From positions 372,001 to 436,000 of the forward strand of contig CAKJVC010000139.1 in assembly GCA_918026815.1 (NCBI GenBank): a stretch of DNA of 64,000 nucleotides, read 5' to 3'. The notes beneath the pieces were generated by a model. It made no database searches. It was not told where the DNA came from and saw nothing but the letters and a program-made list of their open reading frames with translations. Shown piece after piece: positions 45,191 through 57,100 of the stretch (the first letter of the stretch is position 1; each line of letters starts with the position of its first letter). The translations under genes and the position numbers were made by a program. This DNA is from Chalara sp. BL73. Lineage: Eukaryota > Ascomycota > Leotiomycetes > Helotiales.

Positions 45191-46486
45191 ATGGCTACCG
45201 TCAATATCCGTCGTGATGTCAAGGACCCCTTCTACCGATACAAGATGGAGAAACTCCAGTCTAAAATCGAAGGAAAGGGGAACGGCATCAAGACAGTCAT
45301 CGTCAACCTTAGCAGCGTCGCACAATCTCTTGCACGCCCTGGATCCTACGTTATCAAGTACTTCGGTTTTGAGCTTGGGGCCCAAACCAACTCGAATCCC
45401 ACCGACGATCGCTGGATCATCAACGGCTCCCATGAGGCCGGCAAACTTCAAGACCATCTCGATGGCTTTATAGCCAAGTTCGTTCTCTGCAAGAAGTGCA
45501 AGAACCCTGAGACTGATGTAGTCATCAAAGACGGTCATATCCTGCTTGATTGCAAGGCTTGCGGTCAACGATCTGAAGTGGACTTGCGTCTTAAGCTCAG
45601 TGGATTCATCCTCAAGAACCAGCCAAAGAAAGCCAAGAAAGACAAGGCTTCCAAGAAGGCTGCTCGTGAGGCCGAAAAGAATGGAAATGGCGATGCAAAG
45701 GAAGCCAACGGAGAAGAAAATTCGAATAATGGGTCTGATGAAGGAGACCTTGCTATCGAGGCACATAGTGACGATGAAATGACTCGCCAGGCAGAGGCAC
45801 TTGATGAAGTACCAAGAGAGGCCAAAGATGATGAATGGACCGTTGACATGTCTGCCGAAGCTGTCAAAGCTCGTCAGCAACAACTTCCAGATGATCTCAA
45901 ACAAAAGTTGGTTCTCGGCGCGGGTGAGGAGGATGACGAGGAGGGTGGCAGCACTAACTACGATCAACTTGGAAGTTGGATTATCAGCCAAGCCGAGGAG
46001 AAGGGAGGCGTTTCCAAGGTTGAGGACATCGATATTTATCTCAAGGCAAAGGAGCTCGGCATTGAAGCCAAGCACCGAACCCTTGTTGTCCTAGTTCAAA
46101 CAATCTTTGATGAGAACATTGTCAAGCAAATACCTAAGCGTAGCGGCATGCTCAAGAAGGTAAGCATTATCCCCAAAGATGACACCAGATTGTGCTAACT
46201 ATTATAGATGGTCACTTCTGAGAAGCATGAGAAGGCCCTTCTTGGAGGAGTTGAACGCTTCATCGGTTTGAAAGGCCAGAACGATCCAGATTTCTACACT
46301 CAAACCGACAAGATCCTCCTCACAGTCTACAACGAAGATCTTATTAGCGCCGAAGTTCTCACGGCTTGGGGCTCTCGCGCTAGCAAAAAGTATATCGATC
46401 TCGCCACGAGCAAGAAGGTCCGTAAGTCCGCCAAGAAGTTCCTCGAGGCTCTTGATGAGGCCGAGACCGATGAAGATTCCGAATAA
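45191..46486 (+). CDS. TIF5: Translation initiation factor eIF5, 415 aa
   Basis: Exon 1 is 45191-46159 and exon 2 is 46208-46486, joined across GTAAGC..TATAG (48 nt). The N-terminus [19 protein letters not shown] carries the Arg finger (Arg16) that triggers GTP hydrolysis by eIF2. A zinc ribbon follows (Cys100, Cys103, Cys121, Cys124; CKKC then CKAC). A Lys-rich then acidic linker spans about 150-240. The C-terminal HEAT (W2) domain has the aromatic/acidic boxes ([35 protein letters not shown]) that contact eIF2-beta and eIF3. It acts in start-codon selection in the cytosol. The length and order match the family. A long open frame on the opposite strand is a codon-bias shadow. Confidence 0.97.
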
Positions 46487-47051
46487 ATGGCCAATTTCAT
46501 GCAAATGCTGCGAGTCTGGCTTTAATATTCGCCCGAGATCGGAATTGATGAGCCTGACGTGGAAGGATAGGATACTTTTGTGTAGGAATGAATTGCAGAT
46601 GGGAGGGTAGTTTGCGACTTGTTTCACTGGATTGATGTATTACCGCTTGCCTCTTGCTTACCTCTCCACTCTTTGCTGCTGCTTGCTTACTCTTTGCGTT
46701 TTGCAGAAAAGTAATTGTGCTACTAGTAAATGCATGTTTGTCCCCTCATTAATGTCAAGGTTCTGATGTGAAACGGTTCTTTATCGCTAATCTGGCAATG
46801 GAACAATGGATAAAAAGAAATGAACAAAATGCACGAGTCCATGCAATCCAGGACTTAGATCTTATAAGCCAAATGTCGGCCCTCTTGATGGATCCATAGC
46901 TATCATGGTACAGTCGGCACTGACTCCCCTCCTTTCTTTTTCCTTCTTCCCTCTTGGACTTGCGCCATCCCTTCCACCTTCATGAGTTTCCCCTATTCTC
47001 CCAAACTTTAGCTGATTCTTGTCGCATCCCACTTCTACGATCTGGTCCGCA
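46487..47051. other. Convergent intergenic spacer
   Basis: This is the 3' flanks of TIF5 and of the leucine-rich repeat gene. No gene is seen. Confidence 0.5.
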
Positions 47052-48839
47052 TTATCTAACATTTTTAACCTGTTCTCCCTCACACAGTTCCTCCTCCTCT
47101 TGGCCCACAGCACACACGTACCTCGCAACCCTCCTCCTTTGTCTCGGCATCGTCCCACCATGATCATATCTGGCCCCCCATTCCCCAACTAATACCTCCA
47201 GCCGTTCCAATCTCATCCCATCATCTATCCCATATCGCAGGAACTCAAACATGTGCTTCACGCTCTCCTTGTTAACCTCCGGATCGAGAACATCGTCGTT
47301 GCGATGTTGTTCTATCTCTTCATATTCCCATTCTAATTCATCAACTACTCCGTCCCTATCCGGCGAGGCGTAGTGAAGCTTTAGTGAGGTCACTGAGGAG
47401 TTTCGAAGCATGATGTATGGGATATTCATTGAGGTTGGTTCGATTGACAATGAGGCGAGACTGACGAGTGGCCGCGGCATATCGATTTCCAGATTACGCA
47501 AGATCGTGCATGACATTAAGAGCTGCGACAGTTCGGTGTCCTTCATAGGAGAAAGCGCGCCGGATTGATGAACATGTAATGTTTGTAGGCCCGTAGCGTG
47601 ATGAGAGGAAACCACCTTTATCAATGGTTCGAGGCAGAAGTAGTGATCTTGAATGTTGAGTGATTCCAGGCTATGGCTTGTGTTAGAAAGAAAGTTAAGA
47701 AAACTGTTAGCACTTGTCCAATATCCTCTTGTCAGGGTCAAGTGCCTTAATCTCGGAAGCGTGTCACCCTGTAACTTCTCAAGCAATTCATCATGAGGTT
47801 CACATAAAGCTAAAGTATGAATGTACGACCAATCCATAACTTCAAGCCAGGCGTCTATATTTGTCTTCGGATCTGGGGGTGGTGGCGCGGACCACCATTT
47901 GGATATGATCTGGCGGTGCTGCAAATATGTATACATCACCTCATCTAGCCCGTCTACGACCATGCTAGGGAAGTACCAAGGCCAGCTCTTCCGCCATGCG
48001 ATACGTTCGGGCGACGGCCATAGTATCTTATATTCCCACTCCTTCCCGCCTGACGAAGAGCTCTGGAACTTGTCGTACCCTGATAAGGAAAGCTTTTCGA
48101 GCGGTGGAAATCGGGCACCAGGTTGTGCTCTGAAATTGAAGGCATAAGGTTGCCCGCCACTCACAACACATCCGAATCGTGCCAATGAAAGGTCGAGTTC
48201 TCGCAGATTTGGACAGGATGATAGCACGCGAAATATCAGGTCAAGGGTAAGGAGGTTGGGGTGACGTCCGTACCTGATGCTGCTAGTCAACGAATATAGG
48301 ATTGGTGAACCAATGAGGAGTTCTAGGCCAACAGGAGACTGTGGTGAGTGGCTAAATGCTTCTATCCAAGATCCACGGATGGAGCCAGAGCGATCAAACT
48401 TGGGTGCGGTTGTGTAGTAAAGACGGCATTTCGGCAGCGTGATGAGGAAGTGAAAGATTCTCGGGGGAAGTGCATGATCAACGGTCCAGTGAAACTCTTC
48501 AAGTTGCAATAGCTGTTCGAGAACAGTGGTGAAGAGAGTCCAGTTTCCTTCTTGTAAATCACCTGTCACGCTCAGCTTACGGACTTGGTCGTGGGGTGCA
48601 TTTGGAGAGGCAAGGTATTCTAGCAGCGCAGAACTCGATTCGAGAATAGGCTCATCCCATGAAAAGTCAATATCGACGACCTCAAACGTTCTTGTATGAA
48701 GCGGGGAGGCAGGTGTCTTCGGAGATCTTTCATTTTCCATATCTATTAAGCTAAAGGGCTTCTGAGTTTCTGCATTCTGGGTTGCTAGTATCGTGAAGAA
48801 GGTTGCAGACAGGCACACAATACAAAATATGCGTAACAT
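47052..48839 (-). CDS. Leucine-rich repeat, F-box-protein-like gene, up to 595 aa
   Basis: This is a single uninterrupted frame. Recurrent LRR-type segments occur (VRKLSVTGDL, LLTLDLIFRVLSSCPNLRELDLSLA, PPLEKLSLSGY, RLRHLTLTRGYW, SLESLNIQDH, TILRNLEIDM), as in fungal F-box/LRR proteins. No clear F-box is visible at the N-terminus. Two starts are possible: Met1 at 48839, which gives a hydrophobic signal-like start (LRIFCIVCLSATFFTIL), or Met34 (MENERSPKTP), which gives a soluble protein and fits LRR relatives better. The C-terminus is acidic and Arg-rich. It is probably a protein-binding adaptor; the target is unknown. Confidence 0.75.
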   Translation of the reverse strand: MLRIFCIVCLSATFFTILATQNAETQKPFSLIDMENERSPKTPASPLHTRTFEVVDIDFSWDEPILESSSALLEYLASPNAPHDQVRKLSVTGDLQEGNWTLFTTVLEQLLQLEEFHWTVDHALPPRIFHFLITLPKCRLYYTTAPKFDRSGSIRGSWIEAFSHSPQSPVGLELLIGSPILYSLTSSIRYGRHPNLLTLDLIFRVLSSCPNLRELDLSLARFGCVVSGGQPYAFNFRAQPGARFPPLEKLSLSGYDKFQSSSSGGKEWEYKILWPSPERIAWRKSWPWYFPSMVVDGLDEVMYTYLQHRQIISKWWSAPPPPDPKTNIDAWLEVMDWSYIHTLALCEPHDELLEKLQGDTLPRLRHLTLTRGYWTSANSFLNFLSNTSHSLESLNIQDHYFCLEPLIKVVSSHHATGLQTLHVHQSGALSPMKDTELSQLLMSCTILRNLEIDMPRPLVSLASLSIEPTSMNIPYIMLRNSSVTSLKLHYASPDRDGVVDELEWEYEEIEQHRNDDVLDPEVNKESVKHMFEFLRYGIDDGMRLERLEVLVGEWGARYDHGGTMPRQRRRVARYVCAVGQEEEELCEGEQVKNVR

Positions 48840-50179
48840 AGCGCATAAGATGAGGCATTTTCTTATATATTACTGTATACAAAAGCTGGCATTGGAGATG
48901 TTGGTATTGATGAATGATGCCCCGCGTTTCTAGGCAACGAGCGAGCTGCTGTGCCACACAACCCTTTTAACCTGAATGTGGCTGGATTATTCTCGCTTAG
49001 CTCTAAGGCGCTTATATTTTGGTCTATTCTAATTTTACATTTGTTGTCTGAGATATCTAGAAGTTACCAGCCTCATTTAAGGCGGTATATATACTCAGCT
49101 AGTAACTAAACCATTGCTACTCAAAGTAAATGACTACTGTGCTACCCGATCCCCAGATCCCTAAATCCAAATTTATTCTTTCGTGTCATTTCTTGCCATC
49201 AAATAGTACGGTATTGCACTACATCTGCTTGAGCATTGCTGGAAATATAAACATAAAGGAACTAAGAATTGAAATGTAACTTAAGAAAATCCAAATCACG
49301 CGTATTCTCGTCCCAATAGAATATCCAGTTTCACAAGACAATGATTTTTTATCCTTGCTGTTAAATGCCAATATTACATATAAAATGACAATTAATAGAA
49401 ACTTTTGACGAAAGCTATGAATTCAGGCTCTTGCATATTCACCATTATTTGTGCGGATTACTTTCATCTATTCAGGCGAGATTATTTCTGTGGCAAGTAG
49501 CAATAAATGCATGTTATATTTGTATGATGGTTAGCCTTAAACAATATTAATCCTGGGGCCATACTCATCAGTGAGCATAGACACCTCTCAGAAAGATGTT
49601 AATTCAAAAAGATGTTTGTGGAGAATTAGTTTTCATGGTGGTTACTCAATTGAATATGTCTGTTAGTTGTGAAGTTGATTATGGAGCGTGTCTAGCAGAA
49701 AAGGTAAGAAGAGAACGGAGTCATGCAGACTTTACGATGCAGGACTGCTAGGGTCTTAGTCCGACCGCATGCCCTCGTGCCAGCACAGCTTGTAGGGAAT
49801 ATAGGCACTTGAAATGCCCATGTATGCGTGGGAGCCAAGCGTATGATCTTCTTTTTGGCATTGTAATAGTTTTTAAGTATGCAGAGTTTATTCTAGAAGG
49901 ATGAACTTGGGGTTAGAGATGACTACTTAGTGACTTCACAAACATCACTACTTCCCGCAGTTTCAGGAATATGAAAATATTTATTTTCCGCTTAATAAAA
50001 GTATAGAAGTATGAACTCTACCAAGGGTATCTACAAAACCTGAGATCGCCTACCCACACATCAACCATGATGACATGTCCAAATATATGTACATTCGAAG
50101 AAAGAGTCTTCTATCCTCTCCCAAATATGTAACCTTGACTCCTTTGTTCAAACAACTGCCTAGCCCCCAGATTACCAGT
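48840..50179. other. AT-rich gene-poor region (1.3 kb)
   Basis: The sequence is noticeably AT-rich with no open frame worth calling. It may be decayed repeat DNA. I saw no terminal repeats. Confidence 0.45.
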
Positions 50180-51461
50180 TTACTCCTTCTCGATAAACAC
50201 AACTGTGGTCCTCCTGATGCCATTGCTCCAGTCCACTTCGCCGTTATTCACGAATTTTAGCTCAGTTTGGCTCTCGCTATCGCCTATCATGGCATTCTTA
50301 CCCCTTGCTATTCGTCGTCTTTCTCGCCACCCAGGCGGCTTCGCGGCACTGATGTATGTAGTGGTCCCCAATCTCTTTAAGCCCAACATCTCTGCAAACT
50401 CGGGGCTGTACTCTTGCGCACTGATTCGACTCTTGTTATCTGTTGATGTTCTGGTCGAGCTAGCCAAGGAAGTTTCGGAATCGTTAGGAAATCGTTTCGT
50501 CGCAAAGGTAAGGAAGTTTGCAAATAACGGCCGTAGCGTCGCAATGGCTGCGGCCGTAATACCGATTGCTGGCTCTACCATTGACCACTTCACAAGATTA
50601 ATACCATGCCACGAGTAGTCCGTAGTGTGTTCGAGCTGGCGGATGTAAACGATTCGCACTATGGTTGCTGTGCTAGCGCTGTATCATATTAGATAACCAG
50701 GTCAGAAGTTGCTGTCGCGACTTACAAAAACCCAAGAGATAAAATGAGGACTACAGATAGCTTGGTGCGAGGATTCATTGTCATTTTCCAAACAAAAAAT
50801 ATGGGTAGAATACCGAAAGACCAGTCTGTTACGGCGGACATGGCGGCATGTGCGTAGGTGACATTGGCTAGAACTGAGCGACTCAAACATGATCCGCGTC
50901 CATCGTCAAACTGAGTCCAGTAGAATTGTATTGGTGTGCATTGGAAGAGAAGAAAGAAGAAATACATCGCGCTGAAGAGCATTACAACCCCTAAAGTTGC
51001 GTAGATGATTTGCACCTGATATTTTTTGCTAGATAGACGTAGGAAGTAGACTCCAATTGACAGTTTCGCAACAGTAGTTGTCATGACATAGAGAAGTTCA
51101 CATATAAAAATGTACTTTAGAAGGTGAGTGCTGAGGACACATATTCATAGGCTGACAGACCTTCAATCCGGTTTCCAGCATGTCGCTTGGAATTGAATGC
51201 ATATGCGCACCTAGTCCATAGTTTGTCGCCTGGAGGAGTAATGAGCACAACGTTGTGAACAAGATCTTAGGCATGTGTCAATCATAGTCCGCCAAATACA
51301 TTCCACGGCTGACTCACCATCGCACCCATAGTCAGCCAATCCTCCCGCCCGATAAACTCTTGGATACCTATCCGAACATAAAATCGCAATGAAACAGAGA
51401 TCCAAGTAAGGCACAGCGAACACACGGCTACGCCAGTGACTTGTGCACCTCTTGTGAGCAT
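50180..51461 (-). CDS. Rhodopsin-fold seven-helix integral membrane protein, about 378 aa
   Basis: Four exons join in frame: 51461-51318, 51265-51161, 51114-50726 and 50678-50180. Hydrophobic helices are evident: GVAVCSLCLTWISVSL, AMILFTTLCSLLL, YIFICELLYVMTTTVAKL, IIYATLGVVMLFSAMYFFFLLF, SAVTDWSFGILPIFFVWKM, SVVLILSLGFF and VEPAIGITAAAIATLRPL. The family marks YGLGAHM, the FQCTPIQFYW segment, DW at helix 5 and the Glu-Pro of the last helix match the large fungal rhodopsin-domain (PTH11/SAT4-like) family. The C-terminal tail is cytosolic and Ser-rich. Members are orphan receptor-like proteins of mould plasma membranes. An extended N-terminus reading PESWNGSEQ in the same frame upstream suggests that a short first exon may be missed; I could not place its ATG. 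Confidence 0.88.
50679..51317 (-). other. Introns of the rhodopsin-fold gene
   Basis: The introns are 51317-51266 (GTGAGT..CTAAG), 51160-51115 (GTCTGT..TAAAG) and 50725-50679 (GTAAGT..ATACAG). The phases are 0, 0 and 2, and together they give one continuous membrane protein. Confidence 0.82.
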
Positions 51462-54172
51462 ATTGACGGTATCTGACTGCTCGGATCCGTTCCAGGACTC
51501 TGGAAGGCCGAACTGAGGAACAGCCGGAGGAAAATTAACTTATGCAATATCAAACGTCTCTAGACGGGAAGAGGGGGGTGGGAGCACATCAGTTTTAATC
51601 GTTCGTGTCAGGGGTGTAAATTACTTCATTGAATACATGCCGTATCTTCGTGGGGACAGGGGTATCAAGTTTCTTTAGCTCGCCAGAACTGTATTAGAAA
51701 AAACAAAGATGCTTTGACTAAACCATTTATCAGCCAGGAGGCGTATTGATTATGCATGGGGATCTCCACATATTGAGTTAATATTGCGCCGAGCATTCGC
51801 CACAAATCTTGTTTGGTCTGGCAAACACTAATCCATGAATACTCACAGTACTGGAAATAATGGCCGTGAATGATCTTCATGCCTCGAGGCACACTTCAAA
51901 ATTACATCCAGTTCATTCGTAACATTCTAATACTGTTCTGCGGATTATTCCAGCTTTGCGAGGATAGCATATTTTTAAAACCGAAGAGGGGTGATGAGTT
52001 CCGCCCCAAAAGTAAAAGCAAAAATATGCAGCCGCCCTGAGCGCTACGCAAACTTAATCGGTCTAACTACACAAAGCAGTTCGTACTTGGTGGTCCGTGT
52101 TACACGGTACTTCGATGTGGAACATAGATCAACGAGCTATCCGAAACCGTATGAGACCGGTGAGATGCCAACAGTAGTTGAAGTCCTTTCTGGAAATTCA
52201 CCAAAGAACCAGTTTCTAACAGCCAAGAACACGGGAGATCGCCGTTGGAAGGAGATCTTTTCTTTTCTACTACGAGGCTGAACGCAGGGTTCGCATGAGG
52301 GCCCGAGAATACACCTCCACCTTGAACCCCTGTGCCATTTTGGGCCACAGTTTCAGCGAATCAGCATAAATTAATGCCTTGCTTTACTCCCTGAGTTACA
52401 ATTTTTAATTTTTGAAATTTGTACGAATGCTCAATCGTCCCTGGACCCCCTCAAATGCTATGATTTCCCCTATTTCGAGAGGCAAGACAGCAATATCTCA
52501 TTGTTGGTGCATTTTGAGATTCGGAGACCGTCAATTGAGTACGAAGCATACATGTCCTCCAATGAAAAGTCAACTGGGCTTTTGTAATGAGTTTGTAAGA
52601 AAATTAGGAGGAGGAATTTGACTGGGAGGATTGTAAAACCCATATCCCTGCTCCAAGCTATCAGCCGACAGCCGAGGGACAGTGATGGCCGAAGTATAAT
52701 TGCATAGACCAATACAGTATCAACAGAAGCGAGACTTTGGCTGAAGTAGAAGATCCAGCAACGGGATAAGGGTTATATCGAAAGTGGGATCAGAGTCCCC
52801 AACAAATTTGAACCAGTATAATTGAACACCTTGAGTGTAACTTCCCTGGAATTCTAAAGTTTTCATGAGGTGTAAATGTATGATCTAGACTCTAATCTTT
52901 TTGGGGAAAGGTCGAGCTATTGCTAGTGGATGCTGGCACTTCGGAACTTCGGGCAAAGGGATCTAGCGAACTCACGTCCTCAACACCTTGTATCCTTGTA
53001 TGAGTCAGTCTAAATCCTATCGCTCGAGTAACGAACTAAAAGGTCAGGGGAGGTTGAGGGGGTTGGGAAGCCAGGGCTCTGCATTTTACATCATTGCGCT
53101 GGAGAAGGAGCTTGCGCTTAGGTCCACCAACACGGACTTGCTAGGTAGTCTAGAAAAGAAATGCCATGCCGCCTCTTATGCTTGTACCAGGGCCGATTCC
53201 CTGGGAAAAGGCAGGATGCTTTGACAAGAACTACTCGGTCACATCCCGCCCTTCCCCAAAACATCAACCTCTCGTGGTGGCCCCTTCCACATTGTCTCCC
53301 CCGGAAAGCAATAGATCTTTGCTTCCACCAATACACTCCTCCTGCAGACATCACCAGTTAGCTTTTATTCCTCCTCGAATGATCGCAGGCACGCCTTCAA
53401 CAGTTGCAACCACTGTGGGTGGATTTTCATGGATTATGGGGGGTTCTCACGGTAAGAGATCTTGAGTCTGTCTTTGGGACAAGGTTTGGGACCCCATCCA
53501 AGAATATCTCTTTGAGAGGTTAAGATGAGTCGTCGCCATTCGATGGCTGCCAATCACTATTTTCTTTGTTAACTGATTGTCAGATACAATAGATCTTTGT
53601 ACTGACATCCGATAGGCGGATGTCCATAGCTTTGTCAGATTCAATACATTTCATGCTTCTCACACTATTTTGACATTCATTCGTAAAGCTTTCCTAGTTT
53701 GATGCACCGATCTTGTAAAAATGTGCTAAGTACAGCATATGAAACATGCCGATGAGGGAAACAAGTAGATCAGCGATCATATGCTTGATATTCAACACTC
53801 CAATACTTTGCTTGATAAACCTGTAGTGAGTATAACTAGCTTATTAATTCTCAAAGTATAGCAAATAGGCTTCGAAATTTGAATATTCTCCTGTTGAGCT
53901 ACACTTTGTATTATAGATACAACATAATTTGTTTCGAATGTATGCTTTGTAAGGACAGGTTAACTCCACATTTGCGATGCATGAAAAATTTCAGGCTCAA
54001 GTGAGCAATATGCTAGTGGAAGAGCCCTAGGAATTAAATATGCCCATGCATGAGACTGCACATGGAATGAGTTGGCTGTGGCCACGTGAAATGTATATAT
54101 TCCCAGAGAATTCATTGCATTTTTTTTTAAATGCGAGCCCAACGAATTTGCTATTGTATATCTTCATCTGGT
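51462..54172. other. Gene-poor intergenic region (2.7 kb)
   Basis: The first 100 bases may hold the missing first exon of the rhodopsin-fold gene. Beyond that only short unconvincing frames are present. No repeat family or transposon gene is recognised. Confidence 0.45.
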
Positions 54173-57100
54173 CTAATTGAGAGGACCCTCCCATTCTTTC
54201 TCCTCCACCACAACAGTGAGCGAGATCTCACCCTTCCCCGCTAACCAAGGAACTTGACCACCAAATTCCAGTTCAATATCTATGCACACCTTGGCCTCGT
54301 TGCATTTGTCCCTGGCTTCTCTGATTTCCTTTATTGACTCGGCGTGCTCTCTAACATGGTCGATGTTGGCACCGAGTGGTTTAATATATTTGATGATGTA
54401 CTCAGCCGCATCATGGTTCGCCATCTCTCTAACTGTGAAGCCTTTGCCCAGCAAATCTGATTTGCGCTCCTTCACAACTGTTCCATCCTTCTCCGTGACT
54501 TGACTGAGATGAATGGTTCGAATCATGTAATACTTGGCAGGGTAGCGGCGACTCATTGTGGTGGCGCCGAACTTGGAAATTTTCGAGACGAGTTTGATGC
54601 CAACTTCGATTGTGATTTCAGTGGTATGGGTATGCGTTTTCTGGATAATTCCGTGGAACAAACCGGCTTTGTAGGTATCGCTAGAGGAGATACGTGAAGG
54701 GTTCTTGCCTCGGTGGGTTGCGAATGATTTTTCAGCGTGGTTGTTGGCAAGAACGTAATCAGTGAATTCTCTTGCGATATTTTTGGTAACTTGATCAGCC
54801 TTGTTAACAACGTCTTGTTTACTGTCTATCTTGACAACTTGATAAACCCGAATGAGGTCAGTGCTCGTGAATGGAAGAGAAGGTGAGGGCTCCGGCGTCC
54901 GGTAATTGAGAATCCCAAACTTAGCTTGATGAGTGAGTCCGGAGCCGACTCCACCATCCATATCTACAGCTTGAGGCGCCCCTTTGGCATCAAATAGACT
55001 ACTACTACTATGTCCCTTTTCACCGGCATCGGCTTGTGTCAAAGCTCGACTGTCTTCAAACATTGTGATTGTGCAACCGCTGATACTTCCGGTTTCTGTT
55101 TGTGTTTCGCTTGCATCACGGACAAAAGAGCCGATAATTGGCTGCCCGTTCTGAATCCCTGATGTGGCTGCAGCGGTTTCCTTCATTGCTTGTCGGTGGT
55201 TGTCATTTTTGGGGAGAGAATCATGTTCATCGTAGTCTGAGATATCAGAATCATCAGGATGAACCCAACCACGGGGCTCAATCATGCCTTCCTGCTCGAG
55301 CTTTAGACGTAGAGCAAGTTTAGCATAAAATGCTTCTTCCATAGTAAGTGGAGGAATCTGGGGAGTAAGAGTAAGTCTGCAGTTAACAACATCTGGGCAT
55401 CCTAAGTTGATACCCGCGATTGTAAGAATGGCTTTGTCATCGGGATGAATGTCTTCCACACCCAGATCCAGCTCCGCCTCCTCGAGGAAACTTATAATTG
55501 GTTCTGCAAATTTTGGAGCTAATGCTTTTGAGCTCGTCGTTCCCTGCGCTGAATTGTCTCTCTTTATTAAAATCTGTGTTCTACAAGGAGGAAACTTCTG
55601 TTTCGTGGATTTCGGCTTAGCATTAGAGCATGGCCGAGCCGGAGGCTGTAGAACGGTACTAAAGATGGAAGACAATTTTGATTTTGGTTGGATCACAGAT
55701 TTTGAAGTGGGATGGGAGGTAGTCTTTTTGATCTTAGCGAATGGTGGCTGTGCTTTAGAAGCTGCATGTGAGGGCTGTGGGATCGCATTCAACATAGTTG
55801 TGTCATCCACCAGAACAGCTTCATCCTCAGGCATAACTACAAGCAGTTTCGACTTGTGACCATTATTTTCCCTCTTCTCACGCTTTCCCTATATATGTTT
55901 CAATACTTTGTGTTCCATACACGCCTTGAAAGGGTATTACCTTAACAACACATAGTTGCTCCTTTTGTACCGCGCGCCTTTGAGGATTGCGTTTGACTTC
56001 TTGCAGAACACTAGTTCTGACTAGAGGCAAGATAGAATCTTGTTTGTCTTGGAACTGTTGAGAACCTGATAACGAGATTTGCTGTCTCTTACGTGGTCCA
56101 GCTGGCGGTGCTGCCATAGATCGTTTCTTGGGCCTACTGGGTCCAGAATCCCCAGATGTTTGAGCGTATCGCGCAGACATTCTGTCTCGACTAGCCTTCA
56201 TACGCCTCTGGTATTCTTCTTCTTCGTAAGCTTGGCGTTCCTTCTGAAGTCTTGACCGCCCTGACCATGGCTCTATGGAGTTTGCAGTAAATCGTTCTCT
56301 TAACATCTTTGGCGATGTAGAATTCGATGTGGCAACAGACTGATTGGACACGAACAGAGGATTCTCGATTGGTTCTGGCTCAAACAGTAGTTTTGCGTGA
56401 GGCCCACGATCAAGGGAATATTGACGTAGAGCCTCTGCCCGCTGCTTGGCCTCCGCACGTTTCTGGTTGAGGGTCTCCAGAGCGCGGTTATCTGCTTGAA
56501 TAGATTCTAAACGTTGACGTTCTTTATTTTTTGCTTCGGCGGTAGTCTAAAATATAATTTAGTCATTTTGGATAGAAGTGGAATACATCTTGTAGTGTGG
56601 ATGTGTGGAAGGATGCTCGCAGTAGAATGTATAACTGTGGACGGGGAGAAGTTGATGTGGTATAATTTCATCATCCATATGAGACAGCCAAAGAGGAAAA
56701 AAAGATCACTTACTACTTCCTCTCTTCTGTCATGTTTGATCTTCTCTAGTGCCTTCTGACGCCGAATTTCCTTGATTTTTTCTTCCTCAATAACTTGCTG
56801 CTTTCGAGTCTCCTCACGTTTAGCCCTTTTCATCAACTCTTCTCGTTCCTTCTCGTGAACTCTTTGTTCACGGATTTTGGCAGACATTCTTCGCTTCTCT
56901 TCATCAGCTTTTGCCCTTGATTCAACAACTCGCTGCTGGTGTTTTGACTCCTCCTCTCGAAACTGAGCGCGGCCCTTGCGTCGAGCCTCTATTGTCGCCT
57001 TTGCATTTTCTTCATCATTCAAGGTGTCTATTTCATCCATAATTTCGCCGAAAATGGCTTGATCGAGGTCTATAGAGGTAGCCTTGCGTTCCTTCTCTAA

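Noticed and set aside
45125..46075. 316-codon frame opposite TIF5
   Set aside because: It is antisense to the conserved eIF5 coding exon, and the length is explained by codon bias of the sense gene.
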